From positions 53,296,501-53,360,500 of the forward strand of contig JARZZO010000006.1 in assembly GCA_030544215.1 (NCBI GenBank): a stretch of DNA of 64,000 nucleotides, read 5' to 3'. Shown one piece after another: positions 22,616-34,286 of the stretch. The notes beneath the pieces are model-generated. The model did no database searches. It was not told where the DNA came from and saw only the letters and a program-made list of their open reading frames with translations. The position numbers and the translations under genes are program-made. This stretch comes from Zantedeschia hybrid cultivar (lineage: Eukaryota; Streptophyta; Magnoliopsida; Alismatales; Araceae). Numbering within the stretch: position 1 is the stretch's first letter; each line of letters begins with the position of its first letter.

Positions 22616-25140
22616 TGTAACGACCCGCCATCCTATGACCGGAGACCCGGTCACTAAATGGATGTCGGCCCATTAACTGTGGGTTCATACCCGGATCTTA
22701 AACACACATCTGGAGGAGTAAGCGTTAAACAAGATTAAATATAACATTCACACGGACTACAAGGGGTACAGTGCGCAGGAAGTAAAATAATAATGTCCGT
22801 ACACAGTCCAACAATAATTACATGTCCAACAGATTAATTAAGTACAGGCAGAAATAAGGTACAACAACGTCGGGGCATACCCCGAAAACTAAGATAGCTG
22901 CTGGTCCGCACACCAAGGAGAACGCCACGCGCCGCCACACGCCACAAGGACCACACCTGAAAACGCAGGGAGTGAGCCACACCAGAATTGGGCTCAGTAG
23001 GGATCATCCGATCCCCTGCCTCCCACACACACACCCACAAGTACAGTAACAAAGGTACAGGTAATAAGGCAAGTAAAGCTGTAGCACACTACTCCTAAAA
23101 TCTCAATATGAACCATATGCATTCGAAATGTAACATGCATATTTCTAAAATCATTATATCAAGAAGCCTACAACTCGCGTCTCGGCAAAACACGCCAACC
23201 ACGCCTCCGAAAGTGGGAAACACACCAACCACACAGCCGTAAGTAGGAAACACCGTCCACACAAGCGAAAGTGGGAAACACCGACCCGCTGAGACCAAAC
23301 AGTAACCCCTCGGATAGCACGCTGGCTACTCCGGCCCAACTGGCTCAGGTGGTTACTCCTTCCCTCAGCATGAGTGACTCTCCGAATGTACCACTCCGAC
23401 ACCGGTACTAGCTGACCCCGGGGTTCACCAGGTGACCCTCTCTCACTAGGCGTCACCCTGCCCACGCCCCCACCGGCGCTGTGCTCACGCCCCCACCAGC
23501 ACAGGGTGATAAAGCGCTACAATGTCACTCCAGGTCCACAGTAACACAAAACCACCAAAACCCGGCACAGTACGATCCGGTCACGTGAAAAGCCCGCGAT
23601 CGCATGGCACACAACACAGTGCCATCCGGTCATGAAGAATCCGAGTACACTAAGGCATGCACTAACTAACTATCTAGCAGTATGAACACGTTTTACTGGT
23701 ATGAATTAGTGTTGTTCTGCCCTGAATCGCGTCGCCCAAGGCCGACGCCATTCAGTCTCCCTAAACTGGTTCATAAAACAGAGGCCACGAAAATCTGGCC
23801 TAAAAGGCGTCGACCCAAGTGGTCGCCTTTTGAAACGCGTCGACATCCTACGACGCCAATCAGTTGATAAATCCAGAATTTCAGGAAAACAGTACCCAAG
23901 GGATTTCTGCCTTAAAAGGCGTCATGGTCGCCCGACGCCATTTAAATCGCGTCGCCCGCCCATGACGTCTTTTAGTCCAAGAATCCCGAGCTGACGGACC
24001 CTCAGTCGGGGTGATTTCCTGCCTAAATGGCGTCATGGTGGCTCGACGTCCTTCTGAAAGGCGTCGACCAGCCATGACGTCATTTAGCGCCAGAACCCCT
24101 AGCCTGTTAAACCTCGAACAGGGGAGGTTTCTGCCCTAAAACGCGTCGTACTGCCCCGACGTCCTTCTAAAAGGCGTCGACCAGGCACGACGCCGTTTAG
24201 CGCCAGAAACCTGGTTCTCTGCTCCGAACCGAGGGTTTCTCCCTTAACCCTAAATGCCCCGAAAAGTCCCAAAACGGAAAGGGGGAGGAAGAGCAGTTGA
24301 TCCACCACAAATATACTACGAAAATCCATTCAAAAACGCGGCCATACCCACAAGAACACCCCCTAAACATGCTCAATCTAGCCCAAAACACATCAAAACA
24401 CGCCTAGGAAAGCACGAGCAACACATACAAGGTTCGTCCCCCTACCGGATACTTGAACTCCTCCTGGCTCCGTGTCGCCCAACCGCCGCGCCGCAGACCG
24501 CCGCTGGTACCCCCGAGAACGTCGCCACTCCGCCGGGACGTCGGCCGCCGTCCGGAGAATGGAACGCCGCGAAGGAAGTGGTGGTGGCAGAGGTGAGAGG
24601 TAGGGAGGCGTTGGAGTGGTGGAAGAGGAAGAAGAGAAAGGGAATGGCGGAGAGTGGGATCGGAGGAGGCGGAGAGGGAGGGGAGAGAGAGTGAGAGGTG
24701 AGAAATGAGGGAAAGAAAGGAGGGCTCGCGGGGGTCATCAGAAACTACCTAAAACGCGTCGAGCGAGAAGGACGCCTATCAGATGACAGGACGGGCCGTA
24801 CTGACAGCTGTCTGAAACGCGTCGACCACTATGGACGCTATTCAGCTGACATGACAGGCACCATACACTGACATCGTAGGGTGGCAGTCTGAATCGCGTC
24901 GTCCATCATGGATGCCGTTCAGACGACAAGACAGGGGCCGTACTCTCGCGGCCCGAAACCCGCCCACGTGGCACCCACGTGGCACAACAGCAATTCGCCT
25001 AAATGGCGTCCACTTATCAAGACGCCGTTTGAAAGGCGTCGTGATCCTCCGACGCCATTCAGAGGAAATTCTCCAGACCCCGCAAGGTCCGACCCAGGGG
25101 ATCCGGCCCGAAATCCGAACCCGAAACCTCAGTCCTTACA
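22616..25140 (-). repeat. 5' LTR of the TR-GAG-like element
   Basis: 2525 bp, the same length as its partner. Module clusters lie at about 23722-24200 and 24750-25065. Hairpin C is at 22871-22884, B at 22973-22996 and A at 23000-23015. Confidence 0.93.
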
Positions 25141-25145
25141 ATACT

Positions 25146-25884
25146 AATGAGACTGATCACTTAAACACACATATTCTTAATCGTTCCTACTCGGAGGATA
25201 TCCGAGAAGGACATCGGATATCCGGTTAGACTAGTACAGATTACTCCTGCTCATACGATGAGGGTGACTGATCTCATAAGTCACTTGTGTGGAGACACTA
25301 AGGCGAATCTGTAGGTGCTCATTGGAGAATGAGTTCACTGAACTGATCCGACTGAATCGCTGGATGGTATTGTACCTCACTGTCAACCAGCTTGATTCTA
25401 TTGTCGCAGTTGCGTGGATGGTCCTCGGACCTGAGACACCAAGGACACCTTGTCGGTGGACTTCTGTGCGTTGACCTTGGTTTACGAATCTCTAGCCGCG
25501 GGATTCTAATACGTCAAGGATTGGGTACAGCGGAATACCGTCGAAGGGAATTGTGTGTCAATAAGGAATCATTCGCTCTCGGTACTTAGAGAGAGAATGC
25601 TCTAGGAAGGATGCGCAAAAGTCCCTGGCCAGGGCGGACGATAATGTCGGGAAAGGAGTTTTCCGATATTCATCAGCGGCATCCAATCCAAGTGAGTCGA
25701 CCGGTTAGGGTTTGACAGCTCGCCATACCCTGAGTTGACTCGAGAGCATTGTGCGAATGAAGGATTATATCCACTTGGTAACTGTCGGCGGAAAGGTTCC
25801 AAGAGTGGGTTACTTAACCCCAATACCTTCCGTGTTCCGCGGTGTTGCTTGTCACCCAACGTGATCGGAGGCCCGGTCGAATTC
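25146..25884 (+). repeat. Copia 5' LTR, second part, truncated by deletion
   Basis: Continues the LTR after the gypsy insertion, colinear with 26350-27063 of the 3' LTR except that the 3' LTR lacks about 27 bp. It ends at GGTCGAATTC, where it jumps into pol. Confidence 0.88.
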
Positions 25885-26171
25885 ATCACCGACCTCGGCG
25901 TAGTTCCCAGCATCTCTGAGCCTGTTCCACTGTTGTGCGACAACAATGGAGCAATTGCACAAGCGAAAGAGCCGCGGTCTCATCAGAAATCGAAGCATAT
26001 TCTGAGGCGCTTTCACCTTATCCGAGAGATCATATCCAGAGGAGATGTAGTAGTGGAAAGAGTTCCATCCGTCGACAATGTAGCAGATCCACTGACAAAG
26101 CCGTTAGCTCAAATTGTGTTTGAGCGTCACCTAGAGTCTATAGGCTTATTGTATAAAGGTGATTGGCTTTA
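25885..26171 (+). pseudogene. Copia pol C-terminal fragment (RNase H)
   Basis: An open frame with CDNNGAIAQAKEPRSHQKSK, HILRRFHLIREII, ERVPSVDNVADPLTKPLAQ and a terminal GDWL. This is the usual end of a Ty1/copia polyprotein, of the type annotated for TNT1/Tork-like elements. Only the last 95 or so codons remain, joined directly to LTR sequence. The stop is followed at once by the PPT. RNase H degrades the RNA template in reverse transcription; this fragment cannot function. Confidence 0.9.
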
Positions 26172-26186
26172 GTCCAAGTGGGAGAT
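26172..26186 (+). other. Polypurine tract of copia
   Basis: TCCAAGTGGGAGAT immediately before the 3' LTR. The same word precedes the LTRs at 37902 and, on the minus strand, 55341. Confidence 0.8.
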
Positions 26187-27710
26187 TGTTGGTCTTAGGT
26201 GGCCTACAAGTCAATATGACTATGTAAATCTCGTTCATTTATTAACAAAATGGCGTAATATTCATTATGAGTAAATCGCATTAATTATCGTTTCATAATG
26301 AAGTCCGTGAATATGTGCTATAGTGATCAGATTATGATGAGATCATACTAATGAGACTGATCACTTAAACACACATATTCTTAATCGTTCCTAGTCGGAG
26401 GATATCCGAGAAGGAAGATTACTCTTGCTCATATGATGAGGGTGACTGATCTCATAAGTCAATTGTGTGGAGACACTAAGGCGAATCTGTAGGTGCTCAT
26501 TGGAGAATGAGTTCACTGAACTGATCCGACTAAATCGCTGGATGGTATTGTACCTCACTGTCAACCAGCTTGATTCTATTGTCGCAGTTGCGTGGATGGT
26601 CCTCGGACCTGAGACACCAAGGACACCTTGTCGGTGGACTTCTGTGCTTTGACCTTGGTTTACGAATCTCTAGCTACGGGATTCTAATACGTCAAGGATT
26701 GGGTACAGCGGAATACTGTCGAAGGGAATTGTGTGTCAATAAGGAATCATTCGCTCTCGGTACTTAGAGAGAGAATGCTCTAGGAAGGATGCGCGAAAGT
26801 CCCTGGCCACGGCGGACGATAATGTCGGGAAAGGAGTTTTCCGATATTCATCAGCGGCATCCAATCCAAGTGAGTCGACCGGTTAGGGTTTGACAGCTCG
26901 CTATACCCTGAGTTGACTCGAGAGCATTGTACGAATGAAGGATTATATCCACGCGGTAACTGTCGGCAGAAAGGTTCCAAGAGTGGGTTACTTAACCCCA
27001 ATACCTTCCGTGTTTATGCGGTGTTGCTTGGCACCCAACGTGATCGGAGGCCCGGTCGAATTCGATGTGCGACATCAATTCGATTGAATAATTAATTAAT
27101 AAACGGTTATTAATTGATTAATAAAGTCAGTGAGGCGTCACTGGGCTTGTTGGGCCATTAACTGGACTGGTACTTGGGCCTAGAGGGTCACACGCAAATG
27201 ATTCTCAAGGCGATGGATAAATAAGTGTGTTTTATACAAACCGGGGTTTTTATGAAAAACCGCGCGGTTAGTATAAAACATAGCGAATGGGTTGAGCAGG
27301 CCAAGCTGCTGCTAACCCTAGCCGCCCCTCCTCAGTTTCTGTCTCTCTCTGGCGTCCAGACAGATCTAGATTTGCTTCGCCGCTTCTCCGAATCCCGTTC
27401 GACGGGAAATCGTCCGCGCATTGCGGCGATCGTTGCGGCGACCGGCGGAGGTTTCGTGGGCTGCAAAGAACGAGGAACGTGAGGATATCCATCGCGAGGA
27501 GGATCGCGTGGACCTCGCTAGAGGCCGGGCGTTTGCGCGGCTTGCGGTGTCGCACCGACGGAACCGAACGGTTGCGGATTCGAATCCGCACACGGTGAGA
27601 ATCGATTATCCGATAATCGTAGTTTTAGTTCTTCGAAACGGGAAAACAGATCGCTGTAAATTTTATTTTCCGCTGCGTGAGCGATCCGTAGAAACCGAGA
27701 AAACCTAACA
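26187..27710 (+). repeat. Copia 3' LTR
   Basis: 1524 bp from TGTTGGTCTTAGG to CCTAACA. It is followed by CCACT and the remainder of the Ogre gag. Confidence 0.92.
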
Positions 27711-28744
27711 CCACTAACCTAATCTACTTCGATATGGTCTCTAAAAGATTCGTTACCTATTTCAATCACATGGTAGCCTTGCCTCCCACCTTATTCGATC
27801 TCGTAATGGAGAAAATGAAGTCTGACGAAGACTTCACTCACTTTGCTAATAGGTGGAGAGCCATGGCCTCTAGAGCAGAGGTTATCATCCCTGAAGCCCA
27901 AGCTATCACTATGCTTGTCAACAACGCTACCCCACAACTCCGAGCTATTCTCATGCTTAGCAAACTTCAAACATTCGCTCAGCTATATAATCGAGATAGA
28001 GTAGTTCAGTCTCAAATCCGAGACTCCACTCTGCCCTCATTCTTCGAGAACAGAAACAGGAACAAGAAAGCCACACCGACTCCCACCATAAAAGGAGTCA
28101 CCATCAATGAGCAGGTTAGTATGCTAGCCCAACCAACCAAGATTCCCAATTCTCAACCTAAGTCTGATGCTCAGTCCAATCAGAAACAATACTTAGTTGT
28201 TCCTCCCCCGACTAATTATAGTCATCCTATGGCTAAACGTGCATCATATCCACCTCTGCCATAATCGCTAGCAGACATTTTTTATGCCATGCTAGACTGC
28301 AATGCCATTCAACTACTGCCTCAACGAGAAGGTCTTCCGCGCAGCACGGACACGTCCAGGTATTGCCCCTACCATAGGATCCCAGGTCACACAATCTACA
28401 ACTGCTTCACTTTCAAGGATTGGGTGTATGATCTGAATGATGAAGGTCGGATAAACTGGGAGGATATGAAGAAGGCCATTGATGCCTTAAAGGCCAAGAA
28501 GGAGTTAGGAATTGTGAAAGATCCGTTACCTTCTTATCAAGCAGTCCAAGATCCATCCTGTTCTCAAAGTAAGGTCAACACTTTGATTAAAGACATGGAA
28601 CCCAGAGTGGTCTGCAGAGAGCAATATTGGGAGTATGAAGGATCTGGGATAAAACATCAGGATATCACCTGGTTGAGTGAGACTGGAGGATCCGCCTCAG
28701 AAGTCTCCACAATCTCCCATGACAAGCCTTTGGTCCTAATCTGA
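27711..28744 (+). pseudogene. Ogre gag, C-terminal half with CCHC-like motif
   Basis: Continues the Ogre Gag after the copia. MVSKRFVTYF, ALPPTLFDLVMEKM and FANRWRAMA belong to the retrotransposon gag region. A nonsense codon at about 28262 is followed in the same frame by YCPYHRIPGHTIYNC (C-X2-H-X4-H-X4-C), a nucleic-acid-binding motif usual in Tat/Ogre Gag, and DEGRINWEDMKKAI. The frame ends with TGA at 28742, probably from CGA. From 28745 to 29234 is a decayed linker without a recognisable domain. Confidence 0.82.
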
Positions 28745-29234
28745 CCTAAAGAACAACCAACAATCCTTAAGCCAATCACCCTCATTCAGATCCCTCCGAT
28801 CACAGCTGAGGGACCCACTCTATCCGTCTTCTGCCCAACCAAGAATCAGGGATCGATGACCCGCTTCAATCCTATAAGGTCACCAGTGAATGAGGCAGAT
28901 CCAATGTCGGTGGGGGTAATGCTTAGGAATCGCATTATTCCCAAGCCAGCCCGTGGACTCCCAAGATAACTCAGTCCCGATTGCGGGAAATGCCCAATCT
29001 AAATATGACATCCTCCAGCATTTCGAGAAGACTCCTGCCAAGATCTCCATCCTAGAGTTGATTCGAAAATCTTCCACACACAGGGAAACACTGTTTAATT
29101 TCCTCTAGTAAATCACTGTCAGTGAAGATCTTCCCATTGGAGGAGTCACTAATGCCATCCTTTCAGTCACTCAGACCCCCATGATATCCTTTCCGGAAAA
29201 AGATCTAGCTCCCCCCGAGTGCTGATCTTTTCCT

Positions 29235-29642
29235 TTGTCCCTAATTGCCTTTCTCAATGGTCACTCAGTAGACTCCATCCTACTGGATACTGGAGCCTCC
29301 ATTAATGTTTGTCCCCTCAAAACTCTCAAGAAGATAGGGATAGATCCAGAAAAGATTGAGTCCACCTCCATGATGGTCTCGGCCTACGATAATTCTCAAA
29401 GGCCGGCAGACGAAAAAATCTTCCTACAACTAGAAATTGGACCAGTGGTCATGATTTCAGAGTTCTATATCTTGGATGTCAAACCCATCTATAACGCCAT
29501 TTTAGGGAGACCTTGGATGGACCAAACTTTGGGGGTCCCATCCACCAACCACCAGTGCTATAAGTTCCTGTATAACGAGAAAATTATGAAAGTTAAAAGC
29601 ACTCCCTATGTTGAGTCACTGGACTCGGTCACAGTAGAGTAG
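29235..29642 (+). pseudogene. Ogre aspartic protease domain
   Basis: A 135-codon open piece containing DSILLDTGASINVCPLKTL, the retropepsin active-site motif (DTG), then YNAILGRPWM near the C-terminal flap region. The protease would cut the polyprotein in particles. The frame is open, but it is separated from gag by stops and shifts, so the unit is not functional. Confidence 0.85.
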
Positions 29643-29651
29643 ATTCCATCT

Positions 29652-30290
29652 ATGATAACTTCCAAGAGAGGCAAAGAACCCATACTTTCATCAGTCAACT
29701 CTCACCCCGGGCCCAGGCCTGGCATAGGTTGGCAACTCATGGGTAAAATGGGGTATAATTCAGGCTCTGGGTTAGGAAGAGAAGAACAAGCCAAACGAGA
29801 GCCTATCTTAGAGAACCCTACCATCGGGGGATTTGGGCTAGGCTACAAGTCAACTGAACCAACAAAAAGAATAGAAAGGTGGTCCCTCATGAATCATTTT
29901 GTAAAGAAAAAGCAGGAGTTTCTCAGGATAGAAGAAGAAGAGAACAAGGACATTCCAGAGGAGAATGAAGAGGATTTCAGCATAATATTCTTGTTTCATG
30001 AACAAGACGGCCCAAGGGTAGGGCTCTTCTTGATCAAGAATGAACCAGCACCTGCTACGTTCATTCCTTTCTTATTCCACCCATCTTCTATCCTTATGCT
30101 CCCAGCTCCTGTCAGAACCCATTCTCCTGAATGTTTCATGTTAGAGACATTTGGTCATAAAAAAAAAAGTCAAATTCTCGTACTAGAGGATGCAAGGTCA
30201 CTTTTGAGGAACCTACATAGTGGGGCAACCCTGCCATCACTGGATCTTTATCCCAAGGGTCCACCCTTGTCCTATCTGGGACAAACCTGA
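29652..30290 (+). pseudogene. Ogre linker with G-patch-like motif
   Basis: A 212-codon open piece. Residues about 20-70 read GIGWQLMGKMGY, GSGLGREEQ and GFGLGYK, the spaced glycine pattern of a G-patch (an RNA-helicase-binding motif). An acidic segment (IEEEENKDIPEENEED) follows. It lies between protease and RT. It is cut near its C-terminus by the copia LTR at 30309. Confidence 0.65.
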
Positions 30291-30308
30291 CTCATTCTCC
30301 GGGTCATG

Positions 30309-30990
30309 TGATGGATATAGGTGTCATCTAAGCCAATCATTAGGCACTTATTTCAATCTGGTTTACTAATAAATGACATTAAATTCATTATGTAGATTGG
30401 CATATTTATAATTGCGCATAATGAAGTCCATGAATATGTGCAATGGTCATCAGATTATGATGAGATCATAATAATGAGACTGATGACTTATAAACACATA
30501 TTCTCAATTGTTCCTAGTCGTAGGATGTTTGAGAAGGACATCAAACATCCGGTTAGACTAGTACAAGTTATTCCAGCTCATATGATGAGGGTGACTGATC
30601 TCGTTAGTTACTAGTGTGGAGACACAATGGTAAACCTGTAGGTGCTCATTGGAGAATGAGTTCACTGAACTGAACCGACATGAATCGCCGAATGGTAATT
30701 TACCTGACTGTCAATCGACTTGATTCATCGTCACAGTAGCGTGGCTGATCCTTGGACTTGAGACACCAAAGACACCCTGTCGGTGGACTTCTGGACTTTG
30801 ACCTTGACCTACGAATCCCTATCCACGGGATCTCTAATAGTCAAGCATCGGGTCCAGCGGAAGACCTTCGAAGGTGATTGTGTGTTTAATAAAGGATCGT
30901 TCGCTCTCAGGTAACTGGAGAGAGAATGCTCTAAAGTAGATCCGCAAGAGTCTCTGGCCAGAGCATAAACAATATCAGAAAAGTGGTTTT
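30309..30990 (+). repeat. Copia-2 5' LTR, truncated
   Basis: 682 bp, colinear with 37902-38580 of the 3' LTR. It stops at AAGTGGTTTT, where the partner continues CGGATATTG. Confidence 0.9.
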
Positions 30991-31043
30991 GGTGGACTTC
31001 AAGAACCGGTAGGGGGACGAACCCATTCTTATGCTCCGAACCG
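30991..31043. other. Filler DNA at a deletion junction
   Basis: 53 bp joining the truncated copia LTR to the truncated gypsy LTR. The first 33 bp nearly repeat the LTR word TTCAAGAACCGGTAGGGGGA found at 31073 and 35391. The rest (ATTCTTATGCTCCGAACC) has no source seen here. Confidence 0.65.
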
Positions 31044-33090
31044 GGCGGGTCGGCGGCACGGAGCTTGGAGGAGTTCAAGAACCGGTAGGGGGACGAACCT
31101 TGCATGAATCGTGATTATCTTGCTTATGGTTTCCTTGGCGTGGCATGATGTGTTTTTGGGTTAGAATGAGCATGTTTAGGGGGTTTTCTTGTGGGAATGG
31201 TTGTGTTCGGGATTGTGGAATTGTAGGATGCTTATGCTAGCTAATCTCCCTTTCCTCCCCCTTCTGTTTTGGGGCATTTTTGGGGCGTTTGGGGTTAAGG
31301 GAGAAACCCTCGGATCGAACCAGGGAACCAGGTTTCTGGCGCTAAACGGCGTCGTGCCTGGTCGACGCCTTTTAGAAGGACGTCAGGGCAGTACGACGCC
31401 TTTTAGGGCAGAAACCTCCCTGTTCGAGGTTTCGTGAGTACGAGGTTCTGGCGCTAAAAGATGTCATGTATGGACGACGCCTTTTAGAAGGACGTCGGAC
31501 CATCATGACGCCTTTTAGGCAGGAAATGACCCCGATTGAGGGTTCTGCAACCGGGAATTCTGTGGTGAATAGCGTCTGTGGACGTTGACGCGTTTTAAAA
31601 GGGCGACTTCCTATGTCGACGTAATTTAAGGAATAATCTGATTATAATGAACCTGTTTGAGGGGCTTGAATGGCATCGACCTCGGTCGACGCGATTCAAG
31701 ACAGAACTGCCTAACTCCTGTTATTTTACACATGTTTCACGGTTGGAAGGTTCAAATGCATGCTTTAAGTTATATACTGATACTGAGGACTTCTGCGTGA
31801 ATGGAATTACATCATGTATGTGTGTGTTTTTGCGGATATGGAATCGGAATAACTGTGGTTTACGTTTGTCACCATGGGCCGATGGGGACAGGGCCATGGT
31901 GTCTGTGAGGCATTGTGCCGTACCGGTGGAGGAGGGGTACATGTTGTGTTTTACCTTTGGCTGAGGGAAGCAGAACCACCTTGAGCCCGTCGGGCCGGAG
32001 TAGCCGGTGCGCTATCCGAGGGGTTGCTGTTTGGTCTGAGCGGGTCGGGGTTTCCCTGTTTGTCGTGGCAGCTTCCGGCGTGTTTCTTGCTGTGGAGCTG
32101 GTTGTGGTACTGTTGGAGTTGTTTTACCCCTGTAGCCACAGGGCCTGATGTGACCTTTGATCAAGGTTACGAGTGGTACCCTTCGCCCTTTGGCCTGACG
32201 CAGCCCGGGAGGTTGGGGTTGTGGGTATTTCCTGTAGCTTCGGCTTGACGGGGGTTCGCCGGTCCCCAGGGCCCTCCTGAAGCGCCGAGGCCTGGCGTGG
32301 AGGCAATCCGGTCGGTAGAACAGTAGTCTAGACTGCTTGTGTGCACACGTAGCTGGGCAGTGGTGGTACACTGGTCCCAGTTAGTCCTAGTTTGGCTCAC
32401 TGCCTCACCCTACAGTGCCCCGGAACACTGTAGGGGCGGACAGGCGTGAGTAGTGGTGGTAGTGTTGTGAGGCGACGTTTGACTTCGGTCGACAGTGTGG
32501 TTCAGTCGCTTTGTGGACTTTGACGGTGAGACGTGACTTTGTGTTGGGTTCTTCGGGTTACTTAGAAACGTTCCTGTTACACTGCTTACGCGCATGTTTC
32601 ATATCAGATTTGGGTGCTATGTTTACTGCTTTACTTAATTGCCATATATCCGTATTGTTGCACTTGTGGGTGTGTGAGTGCGAAGTAGGGGATCGGATGA
32701 TCCCTACTGAGCCCAATTTTGGTGTGGCTCACTCCCTGCTGTTTCAGGTGTGGACCTGGTGGCGTGTGGCGGCGTATGGTGTCTTCTTGGTGTGCGGACC
32801 AGCAGCTGTCTCAGTTCCGGGGTATGCCCCGATGTTGTTGTACTTTACTTCTTCCAGCACTTACTTAATTTGTTGGACCATGTAATTATTGTTAGACTGT
32901 ATACGGACATTGTTATCTTCCTTCCTGCGCACTTGTTATATCTTTGTAGTCCATGTGATGTTATATTTAGCCTTGTTTAACGCTTACTCCTCCAGATGTG
33001 TTGTGTGAGATCCGGATGTGAACCCGCAGTTAATGGGCCGACATCCATTTAGTGATCGGGTCTCCGGTCATAGGATGGCGGGTCGTTACA
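31044..33090 (+). repeat. Truncated 5' LTR of the gag-only element
   Basis: Matches 35362-37399 of the 3' LTR. It retains the downstream module cluster (31345-31710) but lost the U3 cluster and CT-rich core. Hairpin A is at 32689-32704, B at 32708-32731 and C at 32818-32831. Confidence 0.9.
32689..32831 (+). other. Three-hairpin block, subfamily variant
   Basis: A is GGGATC-GGAT-GATCCC, B pairs TGAGCC with GGCTCA, and C is CGGGG-TATG-CCCCG. Compared with 4838-4977, the A loop differs and one B pair is T-A there and C-G here. A matching block lies at 36997-37140 in the partner LTR. Confidence 0.65.
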
Positions 33091-33092
33091 GT

Positions 33093-33104
33093 TGGTATCA
33101 GAGC
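33093..33104 (+). other. Primer-binding site, initiator tRNA-Met
   Basis: TGGTATCAGAGC two bases after the LTR end at 33090. Confidence 0.88.
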
Positions 33105-33245
33105 TCAGTCTGGTCAAGTATGTGGTAAACTAGGTTAGATATTATAGTCCAACAATAAGTACGAGTCTGTACAGGCGATGGCTGCTGGTATAGATTGATA
33201 GGTTTTGACGTGTTTTGGTTCGATTTTCGTGTTTGTGGGGTAGTG

Positions 33246-34286
33246 ATGGCACCGAAGAGGAGAGTTCCGTTGGCTCGTGGTTCGAGAGCAGATGATGGTG
33301 GTTCGAGGGCAGAAGGACATAACGTGGATCGTTTCATGGAAGCTATGATTGGGGCTATGTCTAGATACCAGCAGGGAGATGGAAGTGAGGGGTCCAATTC
33401 CTGAGGTGGCCAATCCATGGTGATGGAGCGGTTCTTGAAGTTGAAGCCCCCTTCTTTCACGGGTCAACCTGTTCCAGATGCGGCAGCTCATTGGATTAAG
33501 GAAGTGGAAAAGGCATTTGATGTTCTAGAATGTGCTGAGAGTGACAAGACCTTGTTGGCAACCTACATGCTGAAGGACGATGCTTATGATTGGTGGGTTA
33601 CCATCAAGGGGTTGATGTTTCCAGATAGGTCCTTGAGAGAGATTCCTTGGGAAGACTTTGTGAGAGAGTTTGGTGGACAATACTTTTCGTGGCATGTTCG
33701 TAGAGCCAAGGAAAGGGAGTTTATGGAATTGGTGCAGGATGGTATGTCAGTTCTAGAATATCAGATGAAATTTGTAGCTCTGGGAAGATTTGCTCCACAC
33801 ATATCTTAGCATGAGGATCTTAGGACAGAGAAATTTGTGGATGGACTTCGGCATGATCTGAGGGAGTTCGTGGCAGGCCATTGTTGTAAGGATCTGGCGT
33901 CAGCAGTTCGGTGCGCGGCAGCGGTGGAGATGCAGTTCCAACACACGGCGAAGGAGTCGGAGCATTCAGCACAAGGGAAGCAGCAAAGCAGGGATAGATC
34001 AGCGGTCTTTTCGTCAGGTGGTTCGAGTTTCTTTGAGCTCGAGTTCCAAGAGGTACCTTGTGACGAGGATGAAGATGGTTCGGTTCAGCAGATGCAGACG
34101 GAGGTTAGCTGGCAACAGGAAGCGAGGCGGGACGCTGCGGATCGTTGTCCCCGTTGTGGCAGTTTTCATGGTAATCAGATATGTCCATTAATCACTGGTA
34201 GCTGTTTTGGCTGTGGCAGGAAGGGACATCTCGCGAGGAACTGTCCCCAGAAGAATAAGACAGGTCAGGAGCCGAGTGGTCAGTAG
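33246..34286 (+). pseudogene. Gag with two nonsense codons
   Basis: Starts MAPKRRVPLARGSRADDG at 33246. The frame is colinear over its whole length with the intact Gag at 21421-22464 and has no indel. TGA at 33402 corresponds to CGA in the intact copy, and TAG at 33807 lies where relatives have Glu or Gln. Capsid-like core (HWIKEVEKAFDVLE, LKDDAYDWW) and zinc knuckle CFGCGRKGHLARNC are preserved. Without the stops it would be the same length as its relative, which suggests the frame was functional at insertion. Confidence 0.9.

Larger units (their letters stand above)
16720..25140 (-). mobile_element. Gag-only-competent gypsy element (TR-GAG-like), full length
   Basis: 8421 bp, bounded by the perfect target duplication ATACT (16715-16719 and 25141-25145). 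Two 2525-bp LTRs of equal length differ at roughly 30-35 positions by eye (about 1.4 percent). Internally it has an initiator tRNA-Met PBS (22602-22613), an uninterrupted 347-codon gag, an unassigned gap, decayed pol remnants and a GGGGGGG-containing PPT. Protease and RT are absent, and RNase H/integrase are wrecked. Recent LTR divergence with an ancient-looking pol means it was already pol-dead when it inserted. This matches the described plant class of terminal-repeat elements carrying only gag (TR-GAG). Confidence 0.88.
16557..27710 (+). mobile_element. Ty1/copia element, internally deleted, hosting a gypsy
   Basis: The 5' LTR starts at 16557 (TGTTAGTTTTAGG), is split by a gypsy element (16720-25140), resumes at 25146 and stops at 25884. 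There the sequence jumps into the pol RNase H end. A PPT and a full 3' LTR follow (26187-27710). PBS, gag, protease, integrase and RT are gone. The first 160 bp of the two LTRs differ at about 7 sites by eye, so it is older than the gypsy inside it. Flanks are CCATT (left) and CCACT (right), and the right flank begins a longer 52-bp repeat of the left flank. Confidence 0.88.
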
